Shown here: piece by piece, positions 28,791 through 60,459 of the stretch
How positions within the stretch are numbered: the first letter of the stretch is position 1
Layout: the number at the start of each line of letters is the position of its first letter
Assembly (NCBI RefSeq): GCF_002775205.1
Contig: NC_036445.1
Coordinates: 23,788,953 to 23,852,952 of the forward strand
Reading direction: 5' to 3'
From: Xiphophorus maculatus
Lineage: Eukaryota > Chordata > Actinopteri > Cyprinodontiformes > Poeciliidae
Length of the DNA stretch: 64,000 bases
Translations under genes and position numbers: made by a program
Notes under the pieces: generated by a model
What the model was told of the DNA's origin: nothing
The model's database searches: none
What the model saw: only the letters and a program-made list of their open reading frames with translations

Positions 28791-31527
28791 TTTGGTGGGT
28801 GGGTGTGCGGTTGGAGCAGTCAGAGGAGGTATTAGATTGTGAAACTTGTTGTTCTCCATGCATGTTTGCCCTGCACCCCCATAGAGTTTCAGAGTGGGAG
28901 GCCTGTGATTGCAGGGCTATTTTATGGATGGTGTTTGCGTTTTAGTTCAGATTTCACAACTTGTTGATTCAGTTCCACTGTTTCAGCAGCAGCATTTTTT
29001 TTTTTTTGGACTACAGTCGTATCTCTTTTCCCACAACCTGTTTGGGTGCAAAAAATAAAAATAAAATAAAAAGACATTTTAAAACCTAAAAACACTGTTT
29101 CTGATCATAACTAATATGCTTAAGTAAGTATGAACGTAGCTTTTGCATGCAGATAAATGAAGTATACTTTCCCAGAGGAAGCGGATGTTTTCAATGCTAA
29201 GTGTCAGCCTATCAGAGTGAATCAGACCTAAGCTATTAATGCAGCTTCTTTTTGTTGTATGAACCTATCAGCTTCATAAACACAGTAATCCCACCGTTGT
29301 TCCTGCCTCAAAATTGGAATATGCAGAATAGAAAAAAACCCGAACGTGATCAGCCCAAGCAAAGCTGTTTGATGTATCTGACTAAAAACACGTGCATGTG
29401 ATTAAAAAGAGAAATCTCAACACGTTTGTTTCTTTCACGTGGTTGAAAAGTGAACGCTAAAGTCCTCGTACGGTCTAAATGTGGTTGACGAGCTGTTGAT
29501 GAAATGAGGCTCACTACTTGTGGTTTTGTTTTTAAAGTCGTCACAAAACCATTTATCTTGAAATATTTGCCTCGTGAAATCTTTTCCCTCCTTTTAGCTG
29601 CTTTGAAGGGTTGACCTCGCATGTTGTGCTCCGTTTCTCCAGGATGAAATGAAACACGTTTGTCTCCGGTCTTTGTTGACCTATACGCACAGCTTGTGGC
29701 AGAGATCTGGGCCGATACAGTCAAATACTCCAAATGATTTTCATCGGATCAGCACTGATGGACTCGTTCTGAGTTCTGCTGAATGGTGTGCGCTCTCTGT
29801 CTTATATTTATTTACTGGGTTTATGTTAGTCCTCTTAGTTAATGCACTGTGTGAACAATTCCACAGCTAATTCTGTTGTCATTCAAGACCGGGATTAACA
29901 CTAAATACCATCTTAATGAGATGAAGCTCAAGCTCATTAAGCAACACATAATGTAATAATTAACATCTTACTGTGTGGGGTTTCTACACCGACTGAACCT
30001 GATATTTGAAAACCCCTGCAAGGAATTTCAAATGTTAAAAATCCTTAGATAAATGTTGAGCTAAAAGATGCTGAATTAGCAATGAGCTAAAATAGGGCTA
30101 TGCGTGGGAAAACACATTTAGATTTTTCTGACATTATCCTGCTTTGAAAGAAAAAAAAAAGAAAACACCAAAATACACTGGCAATACTGTGTGCTGCCAG
30201 TTTGGTATTCATTTTCTTAAAATACATTTCAAGTTTGAATTTAGCTTTTGTTCAGAAATATTACCATGCTACTCCTCCTAAGATGGTTTTGAATAACAAA
30301 GACATCTTAAAGCTCTTAAATATGCTGTATCGTGTACATCATATCATTTCCAAATATCCCCGTAACACAGAGTATTTGAGTTCAGTAAGTGAGAAACATC
30401 TGGTTGATCAGTTAAGAAGTCTCACTCACTTCCCTTTTTGGCAATTGTGTGAAAGCAAGTTATATGGGGCAGAATAGCAAACCTTTCTACACAAATAGAC
30501 ACAGTGCATTATGGGGAGGAAGGAATGACAGATACACTGTCTGAATACGGCTTACTTGAAAATAAAAATCCACTCAGAGTCGGTCCTACTACATTAACAG
30601 TGAACACAGAGCAAGTTGAACAACTGTCGAGAACTGAGCTGCATCAAATTAGATCTCTGCAAAAGACACCATTTCTCACTGTTGTAGTTTCTCACCTGCT
30701 AAACAGCAGTCAGGCTAAAACAAACACTGTTCATGAATCCATTCTCATGCCATGAGTCAACATGATCATCTCTGATTATGCTACGTATAGGGCAGGCTAG
30801 TAGACAAAGGCCTCCGTGATGCAGACATCTGTCCCTGAAAATGATTGAATGGCCGCGTTTTAAATGTGGGGGATGTGGCCAATGTGCATCGCAGTGAAAA
30901 GGGAGAGCAAGACCCCGAGCATCTGTCGTCCTATTCAAAGAAAACGGATCTTCATCCTTACCCAAGATCTTGCTTATTGGTCCTGCAACATTCCCCCCGC
31001 TAATTAAACTGAGATTACAAGAGAGAGAGAGAGCAGCCTGACTTTTTCACAGATCAGGACAGAGTGTTTCCACAATCTGCAGAGACAGAAGGTAAATGGA
31101 CTACAAGTCAGTACAGGGCCAAGAGGTGTGGCCTCACTGAAGCCTTGACAGGAGTTAAAATCCAAGCTGTAAAACATTCGGGGCAGAGCAAATCCCAGCT
31201 GCAGACTTTGTTTCACTCACACACACGAAGCAGTGAATCGTGCGTTCAACAACAAGCCAGCAACCAAGAGTAGTAGGCCTACCTATCAACCATGAGTAAT
31301 GTGGCAAACTCTTAGTTGGATTATCCCGACTCAGACAGTCAGGACACATCAATCAATAAAAGAGACGGACTCTGGTCTGTTTCCAAACGCAATACAGCTT
31401 CTTGTTTTTGAGGCATTTGCTGCGTGTAGCAACACTAAACAAGGCTTTATTTCTTTGTTGACTCTTTGACACGGAGTCATTTTGTGCACTCTGAGATTCC
31501 AAGAGGAAACGTAAGGTTGACCGGTGG

Positions 31528-31860
31528 TTTGCAAAAGTATTCATGCTACCTGAAATGTTTGCACGTTTTTCACATTGCAACCATAGACTCGGTGTGTTTT
31601 GGAGGGAATTTCATCTGGAAGAGAAATATAAAGAGTAAGGAAAACGATCCGTGAGTTTCTAAATCACTCACAATTGAAATTTAAAACGTGGCTATGCATT
31701 CAACCCCCTTTACTTTGATACCCCTAAATATAACCCAGGGAAGCCAAATATAGTCAGAAATGACCTAATTACTAATTATTAGACACCAGTTGTGCGCAAT
31801 CTCGGTATAAATACAACTGTTTGGAAAGTCTTTAGTGACGTCACCTGCAGCTGTAATTGC
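31528..31860 (+). mobile_element. Tc1-like transposon end remnant
   Basis: Starts TTTGCAAAAGTATTCATGCT and includes TACCCCTAAATA and a TATAAATACAACTGTTTGGA segment. This layout of terminus, spacer and TATA box is recalled from common fish Tc1-like elements. A CRE-type TGACGTCA is at 31836-31843. No transposase frame. Confidence 0.5.
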
Positions 31861-31989
31861 AGTGGTTCGGAAATCATTTTCCAGAATTATGACTAATCAA
31901 CTACACAAGACAGATGTATTTTCTCAGCGTGCTCAGTACTTTTATTTCTTTATCTTTGTAAATATTCTGGCCTTCCCAGCTTCCACCCA

Positions 31990-32344
31990 GAGCCTCATTA
32001 AGCTAAAAGTCCTGCAGTTGGGAAAATGTCAGAACTCCATGTGTCCAACGTCAGTGCGCATCTCACAGTAACAGTCCGCCGGTTCGGAGCAGCGGACGCT
32101 CGCGTCCAATCAGGATGGGACAGACACGGAGGACAGCAGGACCCGTAACGTCCCGTCTCTCCTTCCAATGAGAGCAGCGGGCCGCCTGCGCCTCCATCCC
32201 CGGCCGCGGCCCTCCCAGTGATGATGTAATGTCATGAATATTGAACCAGGTTGGCTGGAGCTCGGGCGGCGCTCCAGTCAGCATCTCCTCTCTCCTCTCC
32301 ATCGCCACTACCTGCCCGAGAGTCGATAAAGCGGAACAGAAAAG
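31990..32344 (+). promoter_or_regulatory. soga3: soga3 promoter and non-coding first exon
   Basis: A CpG- and GC-rich block with a CCAAT box at 32106-32110, ending in a good splice donor (AAAG|GTAAGA, exon end 32344). The next acceptor is at 33392-33393, where the first coding exon begins. The transcription start probably lies around 32.2 kb but is not visible. Confidence 0.55.
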
Positions 32345-32703
32345 GTAAGAAATTGATTCCCGGGTGACTATTTTCAGAATTAAAGGTTTTGTTTGTTTGT
32401 TTTGTTTTGTTTGTTTTTTTTACAAAAGAAAAGAAAATCGAAGAAACGCCCCAGGTTTTGCATGAATTAGGCAGCAGTAACCGGGATGAAGGACAACGTT
32501 GGACTGTTGTCCATATTGTTTTCTGTAGCTGCTGTCAGGCCGGCAACGTGGCTGGTTTGCTGTTGCTTCTCCAAGTATGTGCAACGGAGTTGCGCTGTCT
32601 CTTTATTCAGACTCATGTAATGTCGCTCGGTTGATCTGCGCTGAATCAATGGATGAAACAGAAGCTCTTCATTATTAGAGCTTTAAAAATCCCCCCCCCT
32701 CCC

Positions 32704-32706
<3 letters not shown>

Positions 32707-32786
<80 letters not shown>
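32707..32786. repeat. CA microsatellite, 40 units, soga3 leader intron
   Basis: 80 bases of perfect CA repeat preceded by a C-rich tract (32690-32706). Confidence 0.97.
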
Positions 32787-32790
<4 letters not shown>

Positions 32791-33343
32791 CTAAATAAAT
32801 CATGTTCGCAATGAAATAGACTAAAAACAAAAAAAAGATATTTGTTTTCCCATCAAGTGGCCACTTCTGTTCATCTGCTCCTCCATCCATTCGAGTCGGC
32901 TTACTGAGTCATCCGGCATGTAGGATGTGGCGGATAAAATGATGGCTGACAGGAAGCAGCTCCACTCTGATGAGTTGGTGCTTCTTGTCCAGCGTCGAGT
33001 TGCTTTGTTTGCCGTCGAATCCGATCGGAGCCGTTTCACTGACATCAGCGCTCTGGTGTCAGGGAAATGGCAGCGAGGTTTAATTGGCTGTCTGCCGCCT
33101 CAGGTCAGTGACATTACATCTCCCTCTCTCTGCCCGCTCATTGGGCGCATCTGACGCAAACGTCTAATTACCCGAGCCGCAGCTGATCTCACACAAAAGG
33201 CAGGAATCAAACGGGGACCCAAAAGGGCTGACTGCATAATCATTGGTGATCACATTGATCCCCCCTGCCCCCGTCTTCTGCTGGCAAGTTTCCACTGACA
33301 AGAGCCCAACCTTATTACCTTCGATTGGGTTCATGGGGAACCA

Positions 33344-33370
33344 TTCTTCTTCTTCTTCTTCTTCTTCTTT
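33344..33370 (+). repeat. TTC triplet run near the soga3 coding-exon acceptor
   Basis: About nine TTC units, 23 bases before the acceptor AG at 33392-33393. They probably form part of the polypyrimidine tract, so length changes could affect splicing. Confidence 0.8.
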
Positions 33371-33516
33371 CCCTAATTCATTGTTTTCCACAGGGCAAGA
33401 CAAAGAAACTTGGGAGACATTGGTGGACCTGTAGAGCGATCTCTAGAGATTCTCATTAATCTGCACACAGATGGAGAGGGTGGATCCTCCTGAGAATGAA
33501 CTGATCCTCTGACACC

Positions 33517-39347
<5,831 letters not shown>

Positions 39348-40535
39348 AGCACACGCTCGAGATCTCACAGTTTTCTTTTTCATTTTGCTTGCTACATTAC
39401 TCATTCAGTTTAAGTTCTGTTCTGCTACGTTCGACGCATCGCATAAGGTCACTAAAGGTACAGGACAGTTCCACTTCCCAACTACGACTCCAATCATCCG
39501 TCTACTGCGAAGGCTTGCCGCACCCTGGACGCAGCATAGCTTAGGAGTGATGCTGGAGAGTTAGGTGAGTGTTGTCGCGTATGATTTCACTTTCAAGCAC
39601 ACACTGAGAAACTCGAGCCCACTGTGTTTAACGCAAGCTCTGGGATTGTTGCAAGAAAGGAAAAAAAAAAGAATCTGTTTACCAAACTGTGAACAGCTTG
39701 AAACCACAGTGTGTAGACTGTACTCGGTTTATTTTTATGTAGTTCATGGGGGGTTTTGAATGGGTCGACAAAACAACAGTTTCTGAGATTTTCCCAACTC
39801 GTCTGACATTTGCTGTACACCTGGGTGCGGACAGAGCTATGAGGGAACGGTGCATGCTGAGGTTTGGGTTGCAGCAGCAGTGGTGCGTTGCAGTGAAAAT
39901 GCATCCAGTAACTCCAGTTCAGGCCCACAATAACAGTGACGGTTATTGTCAGTGCTACATTTGTAAGGCCCAGGTTTCCTGAAAGCTCCTCTGTGCTGAG
40001 TCAGTCAGCTGATGTATGATGTGTAACTCATCGTCTTTTGTAACACAGTAGGTTCAAAACACAAACATACAGACAGACCACACAATTTGTGGGGTCTTCG
40101 TGTACTTGTCATTCTTTGTAATGTTCTGCCTAATGTTTCCCTCTGTAAAAAGGTTTTAAAAAATGGCTCTCTTCTTACCACTCTTCCATAAAGGTCATAT
40201 TTGTGGAGTCCTTTGAAGTCAGTTTTATCCAATTTCACACTCCCTATCAATTAATTCAGTGACTTCTGACAGCGACTGGTTACGCCAAACTTTAATTCAG
40301 GATATCATCAGATTAAAGGAGGCTGAATAAAAATGGATGCCACACATCTACTTTTTTTTGTTATTGTTTTACAATTGCAGAACCATGTATCGCTTTCTTT
40401 CAACGTTCCAATCATGCAGCACTTTTTATTTGGCTTATCACATGAGATCCAAATATAATGTAATTAACCATGGTTGTATTTTGACAAAATGCAAATAGAG
40501 AAAAAGAATAAAAAAAATCTATAACTTTGTAAGTC
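39348..40535 (+). other. soga3: soga3 3' untranslated region
   Basis: Follows the soga3 stop. AATAAA hexamers at 40326-40331 and 40507-40512 are the candidates for its end. No coding features; the ORFs up to 111 codons lie on both strands and look random. Confidence 0.45.
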
Positions 40536-41300
40536 ACTGTGCGTTTGTTGAAAGATTCCCTGTGCCGAGTCACTTAGCGGCTGACCTTATGTACAAGAAA
40601 TGGTCTATTGGTCATTTACAGAAAAAAAAGACAAATATGTCAGCATTGTGTGCAGATTTTTTCAGTTTTTTCTTTAATTATTCTATGTGTCCTTCTCTTT
40701 TTGCATCACCTTATGGTATTTGTCCATATCTTCAAGGTCACTAAACCTGATGCTACCCCTTGATATCATTTTCGTTTTTTGTGCATTTAAAAAAAAACAA
40801 AAAACATTTTTCCATTCTCATTCTCTAAAAGCTATGCATTTTGTTATGAGAGTACAAGTTCATCATTACACAAGCTTTCAGCCCTCCACATAGTCAGAGA
40901 GACTGGCGTTTTACCTATTTGGATTGTGGGTTTTTGCAGCAATAGACTCTTTAAAAATAGCCACGGGTGGGGTCTGCAGACCCAGCACAAAAATGTGCAG
41001 ATGGGGGGACTTGTCTGGCCACCAGGATGGGAGGTGGACTCGGTCCGCTTCTTTTATCCCACCGGTGGGATGTTGCACGTCACACACTGTCTTAGGGCCA
41101 GCTGTGGGAGGAAGAGGAGGAGAGACACGAGTAGGAGGGAGAAAGGAAGAGAGGAAGGGGAATTTTATTTCAGTTAATGAAAGCATCATTTTAACTGCAG
41201 GCACTCCCCTCTCTGCAGTTGTTTTTAACAGTGCTGTTGCGTCCCGGCCCAGACCACGTTCAAGTGCTTCGGCTGTCCGAAACGTAGCGGGGCAATTGGT
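40536..41300. other. Short spacer between soga3 and KIAA0408
   Basis: AT-rich, then purine-rich (41110-41160). Overlapping ORFs on both strands (130 and 152 codons) have no recognisable motif. Confidence 0.45.
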
Positions 41301-42397
41301 GGCTGTTTTTAAATAAGGACGACCACTTCCACATCCCAGAGCCTTGCAGGACGCACGGTAAGGCTGCAAGCAACGTGTGCTTCGTACGAGTGAAGACTTT
41401 AGACCGCGAACTTTAAAGGCAGCTAGCTGGTCTGTTGCTTACGAGGTTACGACTCGGATAAGGTGACGGTTATGAACGAATGAATATCGTTTTCATGTAG
41501 AGTTGTGTGGCTGTCTGCTGTCTAGATTAATGAACGCCCACCCCTCTTTGCTCTCCTCGTGACAGTCAGCCTCCTCTCAGACTTTCAGCTAACAGCAGAA
41601 ACAAACCCGCGTTGTTTACAGCGACGCTAAAGATAATTTGCTGTGCAAAAGTAGCAGCTTGTTAAACGCTTCCCCTTCTTGGCACTCAAAATGGGTCGTT
41701 TGCGGCCTCTTAAAAAGAACCGACGGGCCACATTTGGCCGTCGAAGTTGCCGCGGACGCGGTGCTGGAATTGACTCGTTACCATGGCTACGGCGCAAGGT
41801 GGCGACGTAATTAAAAGTCTCCGGTGTTGATTAACGGGCTCTTCTTCTTCCGCTGTCGCCTCTAGGCGTCGTTCAGCCTCGGGGAGAGAGAGAGAGAGAG
41901 GAAAAAACAACTCCTGGTTACAGAGGGGTAAAAATACTCTCCGCTGCTCTTACATCAGAAGCACTCCGTGGTATTTTTGGGAGCTTCTCCTTTTTGCCTC
42001 GGAGTGTTTACCGGGCGCCTGTCGCTCGCTCTTGGCTAGAACGCGCAAGAGAAAAGCAGCGCAGGTGGACAACCGAGAGCGGGTCTGTAAAGGACACGGA
42101 CTGAGTGAAAGTGGGGGACCGCAATGGGATCTTGACCTCATCTTTGTGAAGACATGGAGACGGCTGAAGCATCCCGTCCCGTCCAGAGTGTCAGTGCGAC
42201 GGTGACCAGGGGTGAAGCTGTGCGCCCGAGGCGGGATTTGGCCGGGTGTGGATAACTGCTAGAAGTTACTACAGTTGATGTTGATGAAGGAGTCAGTGAA
42301 CTGATCAAAACTTTTCAGAGCAGAAATGGCTGCTTACAACATCGTTTGGTGACTTTCCATTGCTTATTTGAGTGTTATATGTGCATGCATTTGAGAG
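41300..42397 (+). promoter_or_regulatory. KIAA0408: KIAA0408 promoter and 5' untranslated region
   Basis: A GC- and CpG-richer block directly upstream of the KIAA0408 start, with a GA run near 41887-41900. Several upstream ATGs precede the proposed start. One opens a 33-codon upstream ORF at 42154-42255, which may dampen translation. The transcription start is not visible. Confidence 0.45.
42154..42255 (+). other. Upstream ORF in KIAA0408 leader
   Basis: ATG to TAA, 33 codons, beginning METAEASRPVQSV. It stands 142 bases before the proposed main start and in a different frame. Shorter upstream ATG-stop pairs also exist. Whether the leader includes it depends on the unmapped transcription start. 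Confidence 0.35.
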
Positions 42398-54883
<12,486 letters not shown>

Positions 54884-55830
54884 AACTCCACGTTGTTGTG
54901 TTTCGGAACCAACCAGAAGCCTTCGCTGACAAACTCCGAAGATTTTATCCTCTCTTTTTTTCTCTTGTATACACCAAATCAATACGAAAGACAGAAAATT
55001 TATTCTGAATGTATTCATCGACAAACTGTGTTTGTGGCGTCCTGTGAAACATACCTGAGCGAGGAAGGCGAATAACTCCAAACGGCTACAAGTACTGTCA
55101 TTATGGCCCAAGCTAACCTGCCAGGCGCGACGGACAGCATCTGAATGAATATTCTGCTCAGGTCTGGATTCCAGCGTTGACCACTAGCGTAGCTTTACAC
55201 ATCTACTAATAACAGCTTTTAACTCATTTTTCTCTGCTACAGACTGGATTTGCAACCTGAAAAAAAAAGACTAGTTTCAATTAAAATGTATGCTATCTGC
55301 ATCACTACGTCCAGCTCAGACATGGAGAGATGGAGCAAAGATTTCTCTGCGCATGACTTCCCTACCATAAAGTACCCTGCAGCACATGACTGGACTGTAC
55401 CTTGACTGTGACCAGAATATTTTGTTTTTCATTGAAGTTTGACTTTATGTTTATTATTGTGAAGCAAAAAAAACAAACAAAACATATTTACTTTTAGTAA
55501 GAGCTGCATAAAATTGACTTTTTTAATATGTACCAAAGGCTGGTTTCTTGTGCATTTTCTTGATTTTTAAGTGCATTGTTTGGAATAAAATTTCTTTTTT
55601 TTTTTGCCATAGCTAACATTTTTTTAAGATTTGTGTGTAAACTGTATTTACAAGTCAGATTTTTTGCATAACACATGCTCCTAAAAAGACATAGCAAAGC
55701 CTTTTTTTTACTCTGAATAACTAAAGGCTCATCTTTGAGGATGTTACTCTGCTCAGTAGTGTTTTTTTTATGGCTGAAAGGTGGTGAAACACGAGGCCTT
55801 TGCTCTTGGTTTTGTATAATAAACAATATT
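54884..55830 (+). other. KIAA0408: KIAA0408 3' untranslated region
   Basis: Follows the stop. AATAAA at 55584-55589 and 55818-55823 are the end candidates. The ORFs here are short and in random frames. Confidence 0.5.
55818..55823 (+). terminator. Polyadenylation signal, KIAA0408 (distal)
   Basis: AATAAA on the sense strand in a T-rich context; the proximal alternative is at 55584-55589. Confidence 0.45.
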
Positions 55831-58800
55831 CCAAAAATGCCTCAGCTTGACGTTTTTCACATTTCATCATGTTAAAACCACAAAACATTAATGTACTTTA
55901 TCTATGATTTTAAGCAGAAGACTGAAATAAAGTAGGACCTAGCTGGGAACTTGAAAAAAACTGATTTGTGGTTTTCACTCTAAGAAAAAAAGATCTGAAA
56001 AGTGTGGCTTGAGTGAACATTTGTAATCCCACCTTTCAGTGCAGTGACAGCTGCGGATATTTGGAGTCATCTAGAAACTGAAATGTCTGCCTACATAAAA
56101 GCTTGTGGTTGCAATTTGGAGGAAGTTGAAGGAGTTCGGATGCTTGGAGAAGATGCTGAGTTGCTATGTAATGTTTTGTAGTTCTACCTAAAAGTGTAAT
56201 AATCAATAGCCTGAGATTTAATTATTAATGTCACTTGAGGTCTACATAGTATGCTGACAGCAGAGGTGCACTGCTCCCTCACTCCTAAACTTTGCAACTT
56301 TCACATAAATATTCCCGTTAAACTCAGATGATTTGTATGTGACACTGCAGTCGACAAACTGAAGCACCAGAACCAAACGACTGTCTGGCTTCCTTTGCTC
56401 TTTTACCAACTTGCAGATATCTTCGGTGACACCCTGACCTGCTCCTCTAAGTAATATCTGCACAGTGACGAAAGGAACTAAAATATGGAAGAAAAAAAAA
56501 AACCTAACATTTTTAAACCAGCATATGATTTGATAAATCATCACTTGGCTTTCTTTATTACATTTTTCCAGGACTGATGAGAAATTTAAAGAGACACGCT
56601 ACCCTGAGTGGGACAGACACCCACCGCGCCCCTCACTCTGAAACCTGGCACCCTTTGCTGATGGAAATAGCAGGTGTGGCAGTGTTGTGGAGCCAGAAAT
56701 CTTACCCGTCTCACGATAGATATATAAATATTTTCATTCTCTCCTGAAGCTCGCCGGAGCTCCGCGCCGAATGTCTCATCCTGCTTTTCTGTGTCAAGGT
56801 TGGGAAAGAGGGTTAATTCCCAGTAAAGACCTGTGCTGGTGTCTGAAGGTCTCCAGATGGTGCGACCATTATATAACCAGTGCTGACTGCCTGCAGGCTG
56901 AAGCTGCTTAAAATCACAGCACTGGAAAGAATTTCTGCAGCGATCTGCGTTTGATCAGCCCAGCAGAGTGACAGCGGTGGCTTATTTTCTAGACACAAAG
57001 CGTGGAAGCAAACGCTACCGCAGGATCATTTTGCTGTTGGAATAATAACCGCGTCTCTATTCCTGTTTTTAATCTGTGGGGTCAGCAGTGTTTGTCCAGC
57101 TGATCACAATCATACCGGTGACAGTAAAAGTACGGATTTCATTTCTCCAAGATGGCTTGGTAGCGCCGTGATATGCTTCCTGCCAGTTGGACCGTGTTTT
57201 TGCTCTAAACTAGAACCTTGTGGATCACAGTTTATTTTGAAAAATCCTTATATACATTAACCAGACACTTCTTTTTTAGGTACAACCTAAAGTCCATTTT
57301 TTGTCTTTAGAACTGCCTTAATTAATGACATAAATTCAACAAGGTGGAAATGTTTTATATATATATATAGATATTTGCCTATAATGAGAATAGTACATCA
57401 CTGCTGCAGCAATTTTAATCTGCACATCCACAATGTGAGTCTTCTGTTCCACTATCTTGGAGATGCTCTGTTTTTTTTTAATTATTACTTAAATGTTTAT
57501 TTGATTTTTAAAGATTATCAAACGCAGCATATATGATAATCATAAATTCACATAATCATATACATAATTACTGTAAACTTCACAAAAACTATACTTCCTT
57601 TATAAAAAATAACATTCATACAAGCCTGTATTATTCTTGTTGGTCATTTAATTTGACTATCAATAATTCAAAAGGTGCAGTCTCAATCATGAATTGATCC
57701 ATTCCCTATACTCAGGCCTGTCTTGGCTTTTCCGGTTACGAAGCTGCAGCGAAACCAGTCTAAAGGAAATGCATGTTCAGAGATGCTCTGTTGAAACGAG
57801 ACCTTCTTGCAGCAAGGTAACAGTCCCACTAACAGCTCCACAGTAAAACTAAGTCATGTTAGAATTTCTTTAATAGATTTTAGTGGTGATTTGGCACTAG
57901 ATAAGTAAACTAAGTTCTCCATGCGCGTGACGTATCTGATCTAAGAGCTGCTTTTAAAACCAGGCTGACTGCAGCACATTCTCAGGCTTCCTGTGAAGGA
58001 CAGCTCCTTATTGATCGGCACATTGTGTATCACTTTACTGACCGCCTACAGCACACTCGCAGTCACATACGGTCGTGCATGGGGCGCCGTTTGTGCATGC
58101 ATGTGTAGCTCTTCCTCTGTATCTTCCACTTTGTCAAACTGCAGTCTCAGACAGGCCTCCATTAGCAGCTGAATTATCAGTCTGCAGTTGCAGCACTGAA
58201 ATCCAAAACGCAGTTAGACACAGGACAGTCTGTCAGTCTGTCCCGCCCACCTCGAATGCGGCTTGTATCATGCAGACATCACAAAGCCACTGGATCATGC
58301 AGTTTCAGCATCTAGCAGAATAATAGACATAAATGTGATGCAGCCTAGATGTCTGAGCTGAATGTCTAGAGCCGGAAGGGGAGACAGCCCGTCTGGGAAC
58401 ATCCCAACTAACCTTTCTGAATTCCTTCCCCACTTTTAAATAGACCAGAGACGTGTTGACCGTCAAACAGAGCTCACTCTGTTGTAGCCTTGCATACAAT
58501 GCAAAGACACCTTGTTGATTACCTTGTATGTTTACACTGCAGAAATAGTGCACCTCCCTCCCCCCCAAACACAACACCAAATGTAATAGAAGTTCTGCAC
58601 AGAGTTATCATTTGAGTTGAGTGCCAAAAAGTAAAGAAAAAACTTTTGTCTTTAGTTTATGATGGTTTTTAAATAGCAGCAGAGGAAGTTTGGATGGGAA
58701 AAAAAAAGAAAAAAGATTTATGCCTTCAGAAGACATAAATCAGAACACAAGAGGCAGACATGTTTCCATGTTTCACTTTTTTGTGTCATTTCCAAACAAT

Positions 58801-59150
58801 CTGGCTTATTTTTGACCATATAAAATTTACTTACTTATATGCAAAGAATGTTAAAGTGACGTAAAGACTTACCTACAAATTACTTAGGTCTGCCTCTACT
58901 ATGAAAAGAAGTGACTTCTCCTTAGCTGATATATTATATACTCAATGTTCATGTGAAAGACCAATGAGGCCCACTCTTCTGTAGCTCAGGAGAAAAAACA
59001 AATCTATCTTATTGGGAGCAGAGAAAATGTGAAAGACAGTTAATTCTCTTGTCAGATGATGAGAATTTTAATTGTGTTAGAAAACTACAGGTAAAAAGTA
59101 TTAACTCGTGTTAGGTGGATACCACTGCAGGCTTTTACTGGTAAAACAAA
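55831..59150. other. Spacer between KIAA0408 and echdc1
   Basis: AT-rich with no recognisable gene, RNA or intact transposon. A short TA run lies at 57357-57369. The ORFs up to 100 codons appear spurious. Confidence 0.5.
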
Positions 59151-59350
59151 TAATAAAAAAACAGGGTTCATTTTGATTTCACTTCCGCAAGAGTGATTTA
59201 AAATCCGCTGCGGTGCGCCATCGTGTGGCGGAATTTGGAAACTAAATACACCGTCGCCCAAGCGGGCCTTGTTTCTCTCTTGCTCTTGTTCCTAGTGGTG
59301 CAGATTTAACGGCGACACCACACGGCTGTACAAGGTTGGTGCGGAGAATG
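59150..59350 (+). promoter_or_regulatory. echdc1: Candidate echdc1 promoter and first exon
   Basis: A CpG-containing patch with an ETS-like ACTTCCG (59181-59187) in AT-rich surroundings, 1.1-1.3 kb before the first coding exon. The acceptor TTTTCAG at 60439-60445, 14 bases before the start codon, requires an upstream non-coding exon, and this patch is the best position for it. Confidence 0.4.
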
Positions 59351-60459
59351 TACGTAATTATTATTTGGGTGGCCTCGGTTTTCCTCTACTCTTTGACTGT
59401 GTAGTAACATTGTGAATAATTTCTATGCGATAATTTCTTTTGTGTCAAAGGTGAAACGCAAATCTCTGTAATACCCATTAATTTAAAGGAGAGTAAAAAC
59501 GGCTTTTTAGCATTCTTCAGAATTACAAATGTAAACATTACCGTGCATTAGCATCAGTTTCTCTGCGTAAACACCATAACCACTTCTGACTGTACATCTT
59601 CTGCGTTGTGGCTTTACCAGCTTTGCACATTTAGAGGCTTAAGTTTTGCCTGTTTTTCTTTAAAATGACTCAAAAACACTCAAATTCGACGGAGAACATC
59701 TTGACACAGATTCCCGGTTCAAGTTAGGTTTGACGCTTGGCTGAATATGAATTAACTTCACTCCCCCCCCCCAAAAACCCATTGTGAATAGTTTTGCAAA
59801 GCGCTGCTCTACACATAACCTATATCCCGTTCATGCATGAATTATGATCCTTTGTGTCAGAATTTTTTTTCCATTTTTAAAATTTTTTTTCTTAAAGGCA
59901 TAAAAAAAGGTAGGACATTTTTTTGTAAAAAATAATTTTTTTTATTTTTTTTATTTTTATGTGATCAATTGTAATTTTGTCCAAATACAAAGTTGTTATT
60001 TGAGAAATACATCAGTAGTATTGTTCCTTAGGGGTTATCTGATGTCACAATATTTTTTTTACTTGCAAGAGTCGTCTACAGTAGAAGGAGGGACCGGGTC
60101 GGTTCTCATGCTTTTTTGTCTGTCGGCCATATTGTATTTAACAAAAATAATTTCTTGCATTTGCAGCTGATGGCCAGTAGTTGATGGTATATTTTAAGAT
60201 GCATTAGTGTCCACTTCAGTGGTCTGTGTGCATTTATAACATAAAAATCCAAAGGAAGCACAAGAAAATGGCTTTTAGAAAGCTGTCCACTGTAGTGACC
60301 ACTATGCATGAAAGGGATATACACTACATTTTAAAACGACAATATAGAACCAAATAAAAATCATATTGCTCGTATCACCTGTTTCAACATGATGTTTTTG
60401 TGAAAGTGATCCGCTGCAGGTAAACGACTTTTTCTCCCTTTTCAGTCATCATCATCATC

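Larger units (their letters stand above)
26821..31990. other. Gene-free spacer between elovl4a and soga3
   Basis: No exon chain or RNA gene was recognised on either strand. Contents: a 39-bp GT microsatellite (28751-28789), A/T runs, and Tc1-like transposon debris at 31528-31860. The ORFs (up to 127 codons) are short, overlap on both strands and lack family motifs. Confidence 0.55.

Noticed and set aside
28495-28842. 115-codon ORF with a hydrophobic start resembling a signal peptide
   Set aside because: The second half is translated GT microsatellite, with no splice partners or similarity seen.
31836-31843. CRE palindrome as a soga3 enhancer
   Set aside because: It lies inside a Tc1-like remnant, so it may simply be part of the transposon; evidence is too thin.
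40911-41369. Overlapping 152- and 130-codon ORFs on opposite strands between soga3 and KIAA0408
   Set aside because: Mutual antisense frames in a GC-richer stretch near a promoter, with no motif.
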